A DNA stretch of 12,685 nucleotides from an uncultured Polaromonas sp. GTDB lineage: Bacteria > Pseudomonadota > Gammaproteobacteria > Burkholderiales > Burkholderiaceae. Numbering within the stretch: position 1 is the stretch's first letter; each line of letters starts with the position of its first letter. The translations under genes were made by a program, and so were the position numbers. Positions 5,926 through 12,035 of this stretch are shown here, in pieces. The notes under the pieces were generated by a model. It saw only the letters and a program-made list of their open reading frames with translations, searched no databases and was not told the DNA's origin. The stretch spans positions 1-12,685 of the forward strand of contig CAMLDT010000101.1 of the NCBI GenBank assembly GCA_946479075.1. The letters are read 5' to 3'.

Positions 5926-5973
5926 ACCGGCTCCCACAGTTCAGCACCGGCGCCCGTCGCGCGATGCAAACCG

Positions 5974-6002
5974 ATGGTATGCCGCAGCCAGCGCTGAAAC
6001 AA
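5974..6002 (-). promoter_or_regulatory. Possible sigma-70-type promoter for the FHA gene
   Basis: On the minus strand TTGTTT (5997-6002) and TACCAT (5974-5979) are 17 bases apart, in the gap between the DUF3820 and FHA genes. Both boxes are moderate matches. The predicted leader is about 40 bases. Confidence 0.45.
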
Positions 6003-6043
6003 GGGGACAGGCCGCCCGAGACGCAACAGACTGTGACCAGCGC

Positions 6044-6259
6044 TCAGCGTGAGCGGCGCAGCGGTTGCAGCAGCCCCGAGAGGCCATTGCGGTCGATCTC
6101 CAGCATCAATGCGAGAAGGCGCCCAAGCTCCCCTTTGGGAAAACCCTCGCGCGCGAACCAGGCCAGGTAGTTGCCCGGCAGGTCGGCAATCAGCCGGCCT
6201 TTGTACTTGCCGAAGGGCATCTCGCGCGTGACCAGCAGCTGAAGGTCTTCAGGCGCCAT
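6044..6259 (-). CDS. DUF3820 family protein
   Basis: A 71-residue protein with the DUF3820 core: MPFGKYKGR at 14-22, LPGNYLAWFAREGFPKGELG at 27-46 and a C-terminal helix. The family is a small single-domain group also labelled as putative quorum-sensing-regulated virulence factor; the biochemical role is not established. The ATG at 6259 has GAGGGGG directly upstream. It begins 6 bases after the stop of the Sui1/YciH gene, so the two are almost certainly co-transcribed and coupled. Confidence 0.9.
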   Translation of the reverse strand: MAPEDLQLLVTREMPFGKYKGRLIADLPGNYLAWFAREGFPKGELGRLLALMLEIDRNGLSGLLQPLRRSR

Positions 6260-6265
6260 GCCCCC

Positions 6266-6625
6266 TCACCCCCCGGCCTGCTTGACGGTGAAGCCCTGCT
6301 TTTTCAGCAGCTCCATCAGGTTCGCGAGGTGGTCGCCCTGCACTTCGATCACGCCGTCCTTGACGGTGCCGCCCGATCCGCAGGCGGCCTTCAATTGCTT
6401 GCCGAGCTGGACCAGCGCCGGCTCGGCCAGCGACACGCCCTTGACCACGGTGACGCTTTTGCCGCCACGCCCCTTGGTTTCGCGCGAGATGCGCACAATG
6501 CCGTCGGACGGCGGCACCGCTTTGGCCTGGCGGCAGGTACACCGGCCCTGTGGCTGGCGGCAGGCCGGGCACATGCGGCCGCTGTCGGTCGAATAAACCA
6601 GGCCGCCGGTCGGGCGGCTCTTCAT
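6266..6625 (-). CDS. yciH: Sui1/YciH family translation factor homologue with N-terminal cysteine cluster
   Basis: A 119-residue protein matching E. coli YciH in the N-terminal LVYSTDSGRM motif (residues 9-18) and in the whole Sui1/eIF1 domain (about 45-119: DGIVRISRETKGRGGK, CGSGGTVKDGVIEVQGD, and QGFTVKQAGG at the end). eIF1-like proteins act at the ribosome on start-codon selection; the bacterial role is not settled. Unlike E. coli YciH it carries C19, C22, C29 and C31 (CPAC-x6-CTC), a likely zinc site. The ATG at 6625 fits the family N-terminus, but no Shine-Dalgarno is visible. The DUF3820 gene follows 6 bases downstream. The promoter must lie in the 171-bp gap shared with msrB, which is divergent. 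Confidence 0.93.
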   Translation of the reverse strand: MKSRPTGGLVYSTDSGRMCPACRQPQGRCTCRQAKAVPPSDGIVRISRETKGRGGKSVTVVKGVSLAEPALVQLGKQLKAACGSGGTVKDGVIEVQGDHLANLMELLKKQGFTVKQAGG

Positions 6626-6796
6626 GGCGTGGCGCGCAGCGAGGCGGACGGGAAGCTGGGTTTCATGGTCGGCGGCAGGGATGAAAAAGAAGATCCACCA
6701 TTTTTGCAGATCATCCGGAAAAAAGCGGGGAACCTGCGCGCGGGAGGACGACTCCAAAAACTCACCGGCCAGCATGGCCAGCCACCAGGAGACCTC

Positions 6797-7297
6797 ATGA
6801 TGAGCCGAAGAAACACCCTGCTGGGCCTGGGCGCCCTCACGGGATTGCTGGCTGGCGCGCGCGCCCTCTTCACCAGCACGCCAGCCCAGGCGGCGGCGCC
6901 CGCCCGCGTCTGGGAAATCAGCAAAACCGACGCCGAGTGGAAGTCGCTGCTCAAGCCCGAGCAGTATGCGGTGCTGCGCAAGGCCGGCACCGAGCGCCCC
7001 CACTCCAGCCCACTCAACAAGGAAAAACGCGCCGGCACCTTCAGTTGCGCCGGCTGCGCGCTGCCGCTGTTTTCATCGGCCACCAAATTTGAGAGCGGCA
7101 CCGGCTGGCCCAGCTTCTGGAAGCCGCTGGACAAGGCCGTGGCCGAGGAGGTGGACACCTCCCTGTTCATGAAGCGTACCGAGGTGCTGTGCCGCCGCTG
7201 CGGCGGGCACCTGGGCCATGTCTTCGATGACGGCCCCCGCCCCACCGGCCTGCGTTATTGCATGAACGGCGTGGCCCTGACCTTTGCGGCGGCATGA
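6797..7297 (+). CDS. msrB: Peptide-methionine (R)-S-oxide reductase MsrB, Tat-exported
   Basis: A 166-residue enzyme that reduces the R form of methionine sulfoxide in proteins. The N-terminus has a twin-arginine signal (SRRNTLLG at 3-10, hydrophobic stretch, AQA|AAP near 30-35), so it should work in the periplasm. Zinc ligands are C84 and C87 (CAGC) and C132 and C135 (CRRC), and the catalytic cysteine is C155 in RYCMN; GTGWPSF at 101-107 and HLGHVF are typical. The position often used for the recycling cysteine is T102, and no other cysteine exists, so recycling by intramolecular disulfide is not possible. The ATG at 6797 has AGGAG at 6787-6791. It overlaps msrA by ATGA, so the two are translated together. 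No quinone-linked MsrP/MsrQ or DsbD-type donor gene is in the window. Confidence 0.96.
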   Translation: MMSRRNTLLGLGALTGLLAGARALFTSTPAQAAAPARVWEISKTDAEWKSLLKPEQYAVLRKAGTERPHSSPLNKEKRAGTFSCAGCALPLFSSATKFESGTGWPSFWKPLDKAVAEEVDTSLFMKRTEVLCRRCGGHLGHVFDDGPRPTGLRYCMNGVALTFAAA

Positions 7298-8001
7298 TGC
7301 GCGGCATCGTCAACACCCTGGGCCTGCTTGCCGCGGCCGGTCTGCTGGGCTGGGGCCTGCTGGGCAACAGCGCCGCCCAGGAAAAAGCCGTGGTGCTGCC
7401 CGCGCCCGCACTCGACGTGCCGGCAGGCGGCGCGGCCGCCACCGAAACAGCCGTGTTTGCCGGCGGCTGCTTTTGGGGCGTGCAGGCTGTCTTCCAGCAC
7501 ACACGCGGCGTACTCAATGCGGTCTCCGGTTATTCGGGCGGCGCGCGTGAAACCGCCAGCTACAGCGCGGTCGGCAGCGGCCGCACCGGCCATGCCGAAG
7601 CCGTGCAGGTGAGCTACGACCCGAAGCAGATCTCTTACGGCAAGTTGCTGCAGATTTATTTTTCGGTGGCGCACGACCCGACGCAACTCAACCGCCAGGG
7701 GCCGGACACCGGCACCCAGTATCGCTCGGCGATTTTCTACAGCACGGACAGCCAGAAGCGGGTTGCCCAGGCCTATATCGCGCAACTCGATGCGGCAAAA
7801 GCCTGGCCCCGCAAGATCGTCACCGAGGTCGCGCCGCTGACGGTGTTTTATCCGGCCGAGGCTTACCACCAGGACTACGCCACCCGCCACCCCGACTCGC
7901 CCTACATCCGGCGCTTTGACCTGCCGAAAGTCGCCAACCTCAGGGCCGTGATGCCGGCCGTGTACCGCGAAACGCCGGTACTGGTGGCGTCTGCCCGCTA
8001 G
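7294..8001 (+). CDS. msrA: Peptide-methionine (S)-S-oxide reductase MsrA, exported
   Basis: A 235-residue enzyme for the S form of methionine sulfoxide. A Sec-type signal peptide is visible (TLGLLAAAGLLGWGLLGNSAAQ, residues 8-29). The catalytic motif GGCFWG is at 57-62 with C59 as nucleophile; other family blocks are GYSGG, YHQDY and SPYIRRFD. C59 is the only cysteine in the whole protein, so the usual C-terminal resolving cysteines are absent and an outside thiol must reduce the sulfenic acid. The first ATG (7294) overlaps the msrB stop as ATGA; a second ATG follows at once. Paired with Tat-exported MsrB it forms a periplasmic methionine repair unit covering both stereoisomers. Confidence 0.96.
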   Translation: MMRGIVNTLGLLAAAGLLGWGLLGNSAAQEKAVVLPAPALDVPAGGAAATETAVFAGGCFWGVQAVFQHTRGVLNAVSGYSGGARETASYSAVGSGRTGHAEAVQVSYDPKQISYGKLLQIYFSVAHDPTQLNRQGPDTGTQYRSAIFYSTDSQKRVAQAYIAQLDAAKAWPRKIVTEVAPLTVFYPAEAYHQDYATRHPDSPYIRRFDLPKVANLRAVMPAVYRETPVLVASAR

Positions 8002-8014
8002 CTGATTCATTCAC

Positions 8015-8063
8015 GCCCCGCACGCCAGCGCGCCGGCGCTCGCGCTTGCCGTGGCTGCGGGGC
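8015..8063. terminator. Nested hairpin between convergent genes
   Basis: GCCCCGCA (8015-8022) pairs with TGCGGGGC (8056-8063), and inside it AGCGC / GCGCT (8027-8040) forms a second stem. It starts 14 bases after the msrA stop, in the gap between convergent genes. No T-run follows on the plus strand, so if it terminates msrA it is not a textbook intrinsic terminator. Confidence 0.5.
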
Positions 8064-8072
8064 AGACATGAG

Positions 8073-8133
8073 GCATCAAATCGGCCTCCAGCCCTTGTGT
8101 GGCGGGCGCAGGCAGCTCTCTTTTTTATAGCGA
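8073..8133 (-). repeat. Dispersed 61-bp repeat, copy C
   Basis: The reverse complement of this segment matches 2770-2830 at about 46 of 61 positions without gaps. The last codons of the adhesin-E-like gene, including its TAA stop (8125-8127), lie inside the repeat, so the present C-terminus of that protein (the last two or three residues) comes from the repeat. Confidence 0.78.
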
Positions 8134-8625
8134 GTGAAGGGGGTTGTCCGCGAAATCCAGCGCGCCTGGAAGATCGCTGGTTTTCACCCGGCCGCTTTCG
8201 CAGGCCGCGCGGATGATCTTGCTGCTCGGGTTCGGGCTCACGTCGCGAAACTCCATCCAGCGTGGGTTCTCCCGGGTGTAGGCCGAGGTGTTGTGCGGTT
8301 TTCCCTGCCACAGCGGCTGCATGTAAAACACCATGGAAGCGTAACGGGCCTTCTTGTGGGCGCAGTCAAACACCACATCCGACTCGTAGGAGCGGTACGG
8401 CACGCCCTCCCAGTTCTTGCGCTGCTTGTCCCGGTTGACCCGCACGCGCATGGTCTGCGTCTCCACCGTGACGCTCAGCGGGGAAGGATCGACCTCAATG
8501 GTGTCCACCGCCGGGTTGGCGGGGTCGCCCAGCACCGTAAACCAGGCGGTCTGGCCCCAGGCCAGGCCGGCCCACAGCAGGCAGGCAAGCAGGACAAGCT
8601 TTATGACGGACAACGATTGGCGCAT
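8125..8625 (-). CDS. Secreted protein resembling surface-adhesin protein E domain
   Basis: A 166-residue protein with a Sec signal peptide (VIKLVLLACLLWAGLAWG, predicted cleavage AWG|QT after residue 24). The mature part is a beta-rich domain with two cysteines (C88 and C142) that could form a disulfide. The order of WFTVLG, an R-V-x-V-N strand, a PYRSYESDVVFDC block, and WMEFRDVSPNPSSKIIRAAC near the end resembles the adhesin-E-like domain found in many short secreted proteins of Comamonadaceae. That assignment is from pattern memory and is moderate. The ATG at 8625 gives a normal signal peptide, although no good Shine-Dalgarno is seen; an in-frame GTG at 8667 is an alternative. The stop codon lies within repeat copy C. 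An inverted repeat flanked by direct repeats lies upstream. Confidence 0.72.
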   Translation of the reverse strand: MRQSLSVIKLVLLACLLWAGLAWGQTAWFTVLGDPANPAVDTIEVDPSPLSVTVETQTMRVRVNRDKQRKNWEGVPYRSYESDVVFDCAHKKARYASMVFYMQPLWQGKPHNTSAYTRENPRWMEFRDVSPNPSSKIIRAACESGRVKTSDLPGALDFADNPLHSL

Positions 8626-8681
8626 GGTGGGTGGTGCATTCAGGAGGCGTGCCGGCCAGCGCTGCACGCTGAAACCGAAAA

Positions 8682-8730
8682 CAAACGCTGGGTGTGGAAT
8701 CTTCCCACACGGCGACCCGCCAAACGCTGG
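8682..8730. promoter_or_regulatory. Operator-like palindrome flanked by direct repeats
   Basis: A 19-bp inverted repeat (GTGTGGAATCTTCCCACAC, 8692-8710; six perfect outer pairs plus weaker inner pairs) is bordered by two identical copies of CAAACGCTGG at 8682-8691 and 8721-8730. The unit lies 57-105 bases upstream of the ATG at 8625, where a promoter is expected. A regulator site is the natural reading, but no regulator can be named. Confidence 0.45.
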
Positions 8731-8763
8731 CTGCCGCCTTTGCCCGGAGAATTGTGCCTCGGG

Positions 8764-8783
8764 CTGTCGCGCGGCGCCGACAG
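8764..8783 (-). terminator. Stem-loop downstream of the GH19 gene
   Basis: CTGTCG and CGACAG form a 6-bp stem around eight bases, beginning 10 bases after the GH19 stop codon at 8794. There is no T-run, so it is only a candidate terminator or 3'-end element. Confidence 0.35.
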
Positions 8784-8793
8784 TTCCAGCGGG

Positions 8794-9393
8794 TCAGTCC
8801 AGCAAGCAGCCCGTCAAGGCGACTTCCAGCTTTTTCGCCATCGCGGCGATTTCCGCCGCCTTGTCCTGACCGTTGATGATGCGGCGCGCCGCCACATAGT
8901 CGCACCCTGTGTCCGTGATGAAGCTCGCCAGCTTTTTCCCGGTGAACAACCCGAAACGCATGCCTTTCGACAGGATGCGATAGGCATGGATGGGTTCGAG
9001 CACCAGTGCAGGTTGAGACACGAAGGCTGTCCCCAGGCCCAGGGCCTGACCCAGCCGGGTGTAATTGGCTCGCCCCGTGATCTGAACGTAGCCGCGCCCC
9101 TTGAAGCGCAAGCCGTCGCCGGCTTCGGTGTTGCCCAGACGCGCGCTGATCAGCGTGGGGCGCTCGTATTTGGCGAAATAAGAATTGGCACCGTACTCGG
9201 TGATCGGCATGAAGGTGTTGGCGCACTCGTGTTTGACCGTCGCCAGCATGTACGCGACCCAGCGCACGTCGTTGATCTCCGGGTCCAGTTCGATGTAGCC
9301 CAGCAACTGGTCAATCCCCTGGTACTGAGAGGCCGTGAGTCTGGAAAAAGCATTTTCGTATGCCGCTACAAACGCCTGATGGTCGAAAAACAT
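8794..9393 (-). CDS. Glycoside hydrolase family 19-type protein (endolysin/chitinase-like)
   Basis: A 199-residue protein with the GH19 hallmark FKGRGYVQITGRANY at 97-111 and an H-E motif (VKHEC, E56) that fits the catalytic acid; E66 (ITEYG) is another conserved-looking acid. GH19 enzymes cut chitin, and the short phage-like forms cut peptidoglycan; in a bacterium without a signal peptide here the second is more likely. The ATG at 9393 is chosen for GGGAG eight bases upstream. It is the last gene of a three-gene set after a lipoprotein and a 97-residue protein (47-bp gap to the latter). With no signal peptide, it needs lysis, a holin-like helper or a contact-dependent secretion route to reach the wall. 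No phage structural genes are in the window. Confidence 0.85.
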   Translation of the reverse strand: MFFDHQAFVAAYENAFSRLTASQYQGIDQLLGYIELDPEINDVRWVAYMLATVKHECANTFMPITEYGANSYFAKYERPTLISARLGNTEAGDGLRFKGRGYVQITGRANYTRLGQALGLGTAFVSQPALVLEPIHAYRILSKGMRFGLFTGKKLASFITDTGCDYVAARRIINGQDKAAEIAAMAKKLEVALTGCLLD

Positions 9394-9440
9394 GATCGTT
9401 CTCCCGTAACGCCAGCGAAAAGATGAACAAGCGCTGAAGC

Positions 9441-9734
9441 TCAAGCAGCCAGGGGCCGCCAGGCATCGACGACCGCGTTGGCGCCGCTCACCAGCATCAC
9501 GCCCGACCAGGCCAACACACTGCCTTCGGGCGCAGCGCTGCCATGCGCGAGCAGCTTGAGGACTGGCGGAATCGCATCTGCATCGTCAAAAGTGACGAGG
9601 TTGGTGATAACGCCATCGACGGCCGACAACTGGCTTTTGACAAACTGCGAGGCCAGCGCCTCTTCGCCACGTATCGCCTGCTGCAATTTGGCGAGGGTGT
9701 GCGCGCCGCTCATCGTCATGTAATAGCTGGCCAT
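9441..9734 (-). CDS. 97-residue protein of unknown function in the lipoprotein-GH19 cassette
   Basis: The ATG at 9734 has CAGGAG about 6 bases upstream. The protein has no signal peptide and no cysteine; residues 1-45 look helical and polar, and the C-terminal third has a mildly hydrophobic stretch (VLAWSGVMLVSGANAVVDAW, about 73-92). I recognise no family. It starts 13 bases after the lipoprotein stop and ends 47 bases before the GH19 start, so it is almost certainly co-transcribed with both. By position it might be an accessory or control factor of the GH19 enzyme, which is inference only. Confidence 0.82.
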   Translation of the reverse strand: MASYYMTMSGAHTLAKLQQAIRGEEALASQFVKSQLSAVDGVITNLVTFDDADAIPPVLKLLAHGSAAPEGSVLAWSGVMLVSGANAVVDAWRPLAA

Positions 9735-9747
9735 GCTGTGCTCCTGG

Positions 9748-10686
9748 TTAAAGCTTGTCCTTGATAGAGGCGGGAAGATTTTCCTGATCCCTGAGTACAC
9801 GTTTGTAATTACCCAGCAGCGACGTCCTGGCTTCTTCCACCGTGCGCTGAGGCAGGCCTTCCAGGCCGAGCAACTTCAAAAGATTTTTCATCCTGGAAAG
9901 ATCGTCCTTTTTCACCGCCTCCAGGATGGCGTTGGTGACCAGGCTGCGGTCTCTGATTTGCTCATCGGTCAGAACCTTCGCCTCACCCCGCAGCTCCAGC
10001 GCCTGATCCGCTTTGGCTTCGCGCGTGCTGGCCCCGGCCTGTACCGCGGCGACCGCGGAGAGCAAAGTGCCGGCAGCATAGTAGTCATGCGTATCGGCCA
10101 GCGCCTGGCTGAAGCTGTAGTCGGCCAGCGGTTTCTTCACGCCGTCCAGGATTCGCAGCAGCACTTCTTTTCGCGACGCATTCATGGTGGTCACCAGCGC
10201 GGAGGTGGTCTTTTGGTAGTAATAACTCTTGTCCACAATGGCTTTGCCGCCGCCCACCCCGGCGGCGGTCGCCGCAAGGTTGGCTTGCGCACGCACGCCA
10301 TTGGCCGCCGTGCCCAGCAGGTTGAGCCCGAGGACCAGCATGTCGGACGCTGCGTCCAGGTGCTGCTTGTCGGCGGTGAGGTCGCTGATGAACTGGATAT
10401 AGGCCAGGTTGGCCAACGCCACACGTGAATCCACGAAGGCGTTGCGCCGCTCATCCGTGGCCGCGCCCGCGTAATAGCCAGCGACCGAGCCGGTCGTGCC
10501 CAGAGCGGCGCGCATGGCGACCAGATCAGCGTCGACGCTGAACGCGGGGTCCGGGGCCCCGCCGTGTCGCAGGCTGGAGCAGCTCGCGAGCATCAGCGAC
10601 AAACCCAGCAGAACCAGCACCCTGAAGCCGGGCCATGCGGCGCTTGAAACGTCGCGAGTCGCAACAAAAGCTTTTTCCATAAGCAT
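9748..10686 (-). CDS. Lipoprotein of a conserved uncharacterised family
   Basis: A 312-residue protein with a lipoprotein signal: hydrophobic VLVLLGLSLMLASC ending in the lipobox L-A-S-C with C36 as the lipidated residue; Ser at +2 suggests sorting to the outer membrane. The mature part is almost wholly alpha-helical and alanine-rich, with DERRNAFVDSRVALANL, a small-residue segment around GVRAQANLAATAAGVGGG (possible membrane contact) and YYYQKTTSALVTTM. It resembles, from memory, an uncharacterised proteobacterial lipoprotein family, without a known role. The start is either ATG 10686 or ATG 10680; neither has a clear Shine-Dalgarno. The frame stays open further upstream, but that part looks non-coding. 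It leads a three-gene set with the 97-residue and GH19 genes. Confidence 0.83.
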   Translation of the reverse strand: MLMEKAFVATRDVSSAAWPGFRVLVLLGLSLMLASCSSLRHGGAPDPAFSVDADLVAMRAALGTTGSVAGYYAGAATDERRNAFVDSRVALANLAYIQFISDLTADKQHLDAASDMLVLGLNLLGTAANGVRAQANLAATAAGVGGGKAIVDKSYYYQKTTSALVTTMNASRKEVLLRILDGVKKPLADYSFSQALADTHDYYAAGTLLSAVAAVQAGASTREAKADQALELRGEAKVLTDEQIRDRSLVTNAILEAVKKDDLSRMKNLLKLLGLEGLPQRTVEEARTSLLGNYKRVLRDQENLPASIKDKL

Positions 10687-10814
10687 TGGCGTCTGCGCGT
10701 TTGCCGTGGCGGCAACATGTCCCCACGCGCGTGCAGTCAGCCTTCCTCCGGTGCCGATTAAATGCGTGCATCGGGCGCTGCGCATCCCCCATTCATAGGA
10801 GGAAAACCTGTGAT

Positions 10815-12002
10815 TTATTGGCCGGCGAGCGGGCCGCCGCGCAGCAGCGGGCGCATCAGCCACAGGCCCAGCGCCGGGCCCACGGCCAGCCACGGCAACA
10901 CGCTGGCCAGCGGCCAGCTCGCCGCGGCTCGGACAAACACTTCGATGCTGAACACCGAAATCGCAAAACCAATGCAGTTGGCAAAGGTCAGCACACTGCC
11001 GGCCACTTCAGGCGGGGCGTTGCGCGCCGTCAGGGTGGAAAACTGCGGCGAATCTCCCGACGCGGTGACGCCCCACAACAGCAGCCAGGCCATAAAGACG
11101 GGCAGCGGCGCGCCCAGCATCCAGGGCGCTGCCAGGCAACAGCTGCCACTGAGCGCCAGTTGCACCTGCGCCACCCGCGCACTGCCAAAACGCCGCACCA
11201 GCAAGCCGCCGCCGGTGCAGCCGAGCGCGCCCGCGGCAATCACCCAGAAGGACGCGGCGCTGACCGACACACCGGCCAGCCGTGTCGCCAGCATCAGCGG
11301 CACCAGCACAAAAAACGCGTACAGCTCCCACATGTGGCCGAAGTAGCCAAACACCGACGCGCGCACGCGGTTGTCGGACCAGATCAGCCCCAGCGCGCGC
11401 GGCGTGATGCGTGCGCTGCGCGCCTGCCACGGGCTCTCGGGCACCAGCCAGGCCGTGGCGATGCCCCCCAGCGCCGCCAGCAGCGACACACTCACGATCA
11501 CCGCTTGCCACGACCCTACACCGCCGCTGCCCACTAGCGCACGCAGCCCGTGCGGCAAGGCCGTGCCCAGCACCAGCGCACCAATCAGCACACCCATGAC
11601 CGCGCCCAGCCGCTCCCAGTACCAGCTGGCCGCGATCTTCATGCCTACCGGGTAAATGCCCGCCAGCAAAAACCCCACGCCGAAACGCAAGGCCAGCAGC
11701 GCCCCCAGATCGGTGGGTACCCTCACCATAGCGGCATTCAGGGCGGCCCCTGCCAGCGAACACAGCAGGAACACGCGCGCGGGCTTGAACCGGTCTGCCA
11801 GCATCAGCAAGGCAAACACCAGCGTGCCCGCCACAAACCCGAGCTGCACCGCCGAGGTCAGGGTGGCGACGGCCGTGGCGGGCAGCCCACCCGCCTGCTG
11901 CAAATCCGGCATGACGGCATTGGCCGCAAACCACAGGGACGTGCCCGCGAACTGCGACAGCACAATCACCGGCAAGATGCGGCGCGGAACCTCAACAGCC
12001 AT
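10815..12002 (-). CDS. Major facilitator superfamily (MFS) transporter
   Basis: A 395-residue inner membrane transporter with about 12 hydrophobic helices and the usual basic loops (ADRFKPAR near residues 69-76, between helices 2 and 3, as in the MFS A-motif region). The N-terminus has LWFAANAVMPDL, common in one branch of bacterial MFS carriers, but the substrate cannot be named. The ATG at 12002 has GGAG seven bases upstream. It begins 33 bases after the GST stop, so the two are probably one operon and might handle the same toxic or electrophilic compound; that link is inference. No clear terminator is seen after its stop; 10687-10814 holds no gene. Confidence 0.92.
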   Translation of the reverse strand: MAVEVPRRILPVIVLSQFAGTSLWFAANAVMPDLQQAGGLPATAVATLTSAVQLGFVAGTLVFALLMLADRFKPARVFLLCSLAGAALNAAMVRVPTDLGALLALRFGVGFLLAGIYPVGMKIAASWYWERLGAVMGVLIGALVLGTALPHGLRALVGSGGVGSWQAVIVSVSLLAALGGIATAWLVPESPWQARSARITPRALGLIWSDNRVRASVFGYFGHMWELYAFFVLVPLMLATRLAGVSVSAASFWVIAAGALGCTGGGLLVRRFGSARVAQVQLALSGSCCLAAPWMLGAPLPVFMAWLLLWGVTASGDSPQFSTLTARNAPPEVAGSVLTFANCIGFAISVFSIEVFVRAAASWPLASVLPWLAVGPALGLWLMRPLLRGGPLAGQ

Positions 12003-12035
12003 GGGACGCTCCAGGTGGCAACGGGAAATGGCGCG

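Noticed and set aside
6065..6796. Upstream extension of the msrB reading frame on the plus strand
   Set aside because: The frame is open but runs antisense to the DUF3820 and yciH genes; the Tat signal and Shine-Dalgarno place the msrB start at 6797.
7255..8010. Minus-strand open frame opposite msrA
   Set aside because: msrA is certain on the plus strand from GGCFWG and other motifs.
8134..9426. 430-codon plus-strand open frame
   Set aside because: It covers the adhesin-E-like and GH19 genes in antisense; the minus-strand products have signal peptides and known motifs, this one has none.
10687..10814. Search for a promoter or small gene upstream of the lipoprotein gene
   Set aside because: No pair of boxes at 16-18 bp spacing and no supported short frame was found; the open frame here reads as non-coding sequence.
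10686..11537. Plus-strand open frame opposite the MFS gene
   Set aside because: The product is a run of Gln, Arg and Ala typical of antisense to a hydrophobic transporter gene.
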